DNA of 6,495 nt, taken from the NCBI GenBank assembly GCA_016207445.1, contig JACQPS010000086.1, forward strand, positions 1-6,495, written 5' to 3'. The stretch is from Gemmatimonadota bacterium (GTDB taxonomy: Bacteria; Gemmatimonadota; Gemmatimonadetes; Longimicrobiales; RSA9). Shown in pieces: positions 4,179 through 6,495 of this stretch; the stretch's first letter is position 1, and every line of letters begins with the position of its first letter. The position numbers and the translations under genes were made by a program. The notes under the pieces are model-generated. The model did no database searches. It was given only the letters and a program-made list of their open reading frames with translations, and was not told the origin of the DNA.

Positions 4179-6495
4179 ATGCTGCGACGCCTCATCGAGT
4201 GGTCGATCCACAACAAGTTCTTCGTCATCCTGGGCACCCTCGCCGTGCTCGGCTTCGGTGGCTGGGCCCTGCTGACGACGCCCGTGGACGCCATCCCCGA
4301 CCTCTCGGACGTGCAGGTGATCGTCATGTCCGAGTGGAAGGGGCAGGCGCCGCAGGTGGTCGAGGACCAGGTCACCTACCCGCTGTCCACGGAGATGCTC
4401 AAGGTGCCGCGCGTGAAGTTCGTGCGCGGCATGAGCCAGTTCGGGCTGTCCATGGTCTACGTCGTTTTCGAGGACGACGTCGATCTCTACTGGGCCAGGT
4501 CGCGGGTGCTGGAGTACCTGAACGGCATCCGCGAGAAGCTGCCCGAGGACGTCCAGCCGCAGCTCGGGCCCGATGCGACCGGCGTCGGCTGGGTGATGCA
4601 GTACCTGCTGGTCGACCAGAGTGGGAAGTACAACCTGGCGGAGCTCCGCTCTCTACAGGACTGGTACCTCCGCTACCAGCTCACGGCCGTTCCGGGCGTC
4701 TCCGAGATCGCCAGCTTCGGCGGCTTCGAGAAGCAGTACCAGGTCGAGCTCGAGCCGGAGAAGCTTCTGGCGTACAACCTCCCCGTCCCGCGTATCCTCG
4801 CGGCGCTTCGCGAGTCCAACCTGGACGTGGGCGGCCGCGTGCTCGAGCTGGGCGGCAGCGAGTACATGGTGCGCGGGCTGGGCTACATCGGCTCCGTCGA
4901 AGACATCGAGAAGGTCGCCGTCGGCACGGGCCCGGGTGGCGTGCCCATTACCGTGGGCGACGTCGCCCGCGTCCACCTCGGCCCCGAAATCCGCCGCGGC
5001 ATCGCCGACCTCGCCGTGCGCGACCAGGATGGTCGCATCGTGCAGGGGGAAGTGGCCACCGGGTTCGTGGTCATGCGCTTCGGCGAGAACCCGCTGGAGG
5101 TCATCGAGCGGGTGAAGGCGAAGATGGCCCGGATCGCGCCCTCGCTGCCGGAAGGCGTGGAGATCGTCGTCGGCTACGACCGCTCGGATCTGATTCACCG
5201 TGCCATTGCAACGCTGAAAGAAAAGCTGTTCGAGGAAAGCCTGATCATCGCGCTCGTGGCCGTGCTCTTCCTGCTGCACGCACAGAGTGCGCTGGTGGCC
5301 ATCGTGGTGCTGCCGCTGGGCGTGCTCATGAGCTTCGGCGTCATGCGCTGGCTGGGCATCAACGCCAACATCATGAGCCTGGCCGGGATCGCGATCGCGC
5401 TGGGGGCGATGGTCGATGCCGCGATCGTGATGATCGAGAACATGCACAAGCACGCCGAGCGGAACGAGCGGGAAGGGAGGCCGCGGGCGCAGTGGCAGGT
5501 CGCCGCGGATGCGGCGAAGGAAGTCGGGCCGGCGCTCTTCTTCTCGCTCCTGATCATCACACTTTCGTTCATTCCGGTCTTCTCACTCGAAGCGCAGGAG
5601 GGGCGGCTGTTCCGGCCGCTGGCGTTGACGAAGACGTTCGCCATGGCCGCGGCGGCGCTGCTCTCGGTCACGCTCGTGCCGGTCGCCATGGGGACGTTCA
5701 TCCGGGGAAAGATCAAACCCGAGGAAGCGAATCCGATCAATCGCTTCGCGCTGCGCGTCTACCGCCCCACGATCCGGTGGGTGCTCGGCCGGCGCTGGTG
5801 GCTGATCGGCGGGGCGGCCGCGGTGCTGGCCATCACCTGGATTCCATTCTCGCGACTCGGGAGCGAGTTCATGCCGCCGCTGATCGAGGGCTCGGTCATG
5901 GACATGCCCTCGCTCTTTCCCGGTGTGGGCACGGCGCAGGTGAAGGACATCCTGCAGCAACGCGATTCCGCAATGGCCGGCATTCCCGAGGTGACCATGG
6001 TTCTCGGCAAGGCGGGCCGCGCTCGGACCGCCACCGATGCGGCCCCCCTGGCCATGTTCGAATCAGTGGCGATCCTGAAGCCGGAGGAGGAATGGCGGCC
6101 CGGCGTCGACTACGACTCGCTCGTCACGGAGTTCGACGCCAAGGTGCGTACGCCCGGGATCGCGAACATGTGGTCGATGCCGATCAAGAACCGGCTGGAC
6201 ATGCTGACCACCGGCATCAAGACGCCGGTCGGCATCAAGATCTTCGGGCCGGAGCTGCGCGAGCTGGAGCGCGTCGGCAAGGAGATCGAGGGCTTGCTGT
6301 ACGCCGTCCCGGGCACCAACTCGGTATTCGCGGAGCGCGCCGTGGGCGGACGCTACCTCGAGCTGGAAGTCGACCGCGATGCCGCCGGCCGCTACGGCCT
6401 CTCCGTGGCGGACGTGCAGCACACGATCATGGCGGCGGTCGGCGGCATGAACGTGACGCAGACGGTGGAGGGCAGGGAACGGTATTCGGTGAACG
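4179..6495 (+). CDS. cusA: CusA-like Cu(I)/Ag(I) RND efflux pump, N-terminal 772 codons (runs off the window)
   Basis: This is the proton-driven inner-membrane pump; about three quarters of a usual ~1040-residue CusA is present. It starts three bases after the cusB stop, with AGGAG at 4165-4169. TM1 covers about residues 14-32, followed by the first periplasmic lobe; TM2-TM4 span about 354-420, TM5-TM6 about 450-505 and TM7 about 537-556, then the second periplasmic lobe. By recalled alignment to E. coli CusA, the three metal-binding methionines are kept at 576, 626 and 675 (E. coli 573/623/672). Also kept are transmembrane Met399, 411, 418, 489 and 504, proton-relay Asp413 in GAMVDAAIVMIEN, and funnel residues Arg83, Glu570, Asp620, Glu628, Arg672 and Lys681. 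E. coli Met271 and Met755 are replaced by Ile271 and Asn758. Relative to E. coli there are about 8 extra residues after RRGIADL (272-278) and about 5 fewer near 425-440. The Met set favours Cu(I)/Ag(I) over the Zn/Co/Cd CzcA type. Confidence 0.95.
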   Translation, partial: MLRRLIEWSIHNKFFVILGTLAVLGFGGWALLTTPVDAIPDLSDVQVIVMSEWKGQAPQVVEDQVTYPLSTEMLKVPRVKFVRGMSQFGLSMVYVVFEDDVDLYWARSRVLEYLNGIREKLPEDVQPQLGPDATGVGWVMQYLLVDQSGKYNLAELRSLQDWYLRYQLTAVPGVSEIASFGGFEKQYQVELEPEKLLAYNLPVPRILAALRESNLDVGGRVLELGGSEYMVRGLGYIGSVEDIEKVAVGTGPGGVPITVGDVARVHLGPEIRRGIADLAVRDQDGRIVQGEVATGFVVMRFGENPLEVIERVKAKMARIAPSLPEGVEIVVGYDRSDLIHRAIATLKEKLFEESLIIALVAVLFLLHAQSALVAIVVLPLGVLMSFGVMRWLGINANIMSLAGIAIALGAMVDAAIVMIENMHKHAERNEREGRPRAQWQVAADAAKEVGPALFFSLLIITLSFIPVFSLEAQEGRLFRPLALTKTFAMAAAALLSVTLVPVAMGTFIRGKIKPEEANPINRFALRVYRPTIRWVLGRRWWLIGGAAAVLAITWIPFSRLGSEFMPPLIEGSVMDMPSLFPGVGTAQVKDILQQRDSAMAGIPEVTMVLGKAGRARTATDAAPLAMFESVAILKPEEEWRPGVDYDSLVTEFDAKVRTPGIANMWSMPIKNRLDMLTTGIKTPVGIKIFGPELRELERVGKEIEGLLYAVPGTNSVFAERAVGGRYLELEVDRDAAGRYGLSVADVQHTIMAAVGGMNVTQTVEGRERYSVN

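Noticed and set aside
2889..4211. 440-codon open frame on the - strand
   Set aside because: It mirrors the cusB gene, whose protein is unmistakable; the antisense product is His/Arg/Leu-rich and family-less.
4621..5115. 164-codon + strand open frame inside cusA
   Set aside because: It is a Ser/Arg-rich shadow in another frame of cusA, which has continuous family-like sequence here.
1..6495. Mobile element, integration site, CRISPR array or RNA gene
   Set aside because: I saw no transposase or integrase sequence, terminal inverted repeats, spaced repeat array or tRNA-like cloverleaf; codon use looks even across the window.

Overview
The window is very GC-rich, with dense genes all on the + strand and codons that mostly end in G or C. 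It encodes an outer-membrane channel, a periplasmic adaptor and an inner-membrane RND pump, so the host is a Gram-negative (two-membrane) bacterium. The composition and gene mix would fit a high-GC soil or environmental lineage such as Gemmatimonadota, Myxococcota/Deltaproteobacteria or Acidobacteriota, but nothing here fixes the phylum.

Layout: (1) 2-355, the C-terminal end of a geranylgeranyl-reductase-type FAD oxidoreductase that begins before the window. (2) 356-436, a short gap with a 9-bp direct repeat, a 10-bp palindrome and a strong Shine-Dalgarno. (3) 437-784, a small cytoplasmic YHS-domain (TRASH-like, metal-binding) protein whose stop codon lies inside an 11-bp hairpin. (4) 785-962, a gap with no clear promoter. 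(5) 963-1370, an unassigned small exported protein with four Cys and several Met/His, followed by a GC hairpin. (6) 1371-1626, a gap whose last ~100 bases have coding-like codon use but no start codon. (7) 1627-6495, a tightly coupled cusCBA-type operon: outer-membrane channel (1627-2979), adaptor (2976-4175, ATGA overlap) and RND pump (4179 to the window end, 772 codons present).

Functionally, the core is a tripartite Cu(I)/Ag(I) efflux system. The pump keeps the three periplasmic methionines that bind metal in E. coli CusA (Met573/623/672; here 576/626/675), the transmembrane Met ladder and the proton-relay Asp in the GAMVDAAIVMIEN segment. However, both residues of the Met271/Met755 pair are replaced (Ile271, Asn758). 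The adaptor has a Met-rich N-terminus but lacks the fused Cys-rich heavy-metal-binding domain found on some CusB proteins. The YHS protein and the small Cys/Met/His exported protein just upstream are natural candidates for metal-handling accessories, since no CusF-like chaperone is visible; that link is inference from position and composition.

I see no mobile element, CRISPR array, tRNA or rRNA. The cus genes are a recognisable family. The less described parts are the upstream accessory proteins and the altered methionine relay.
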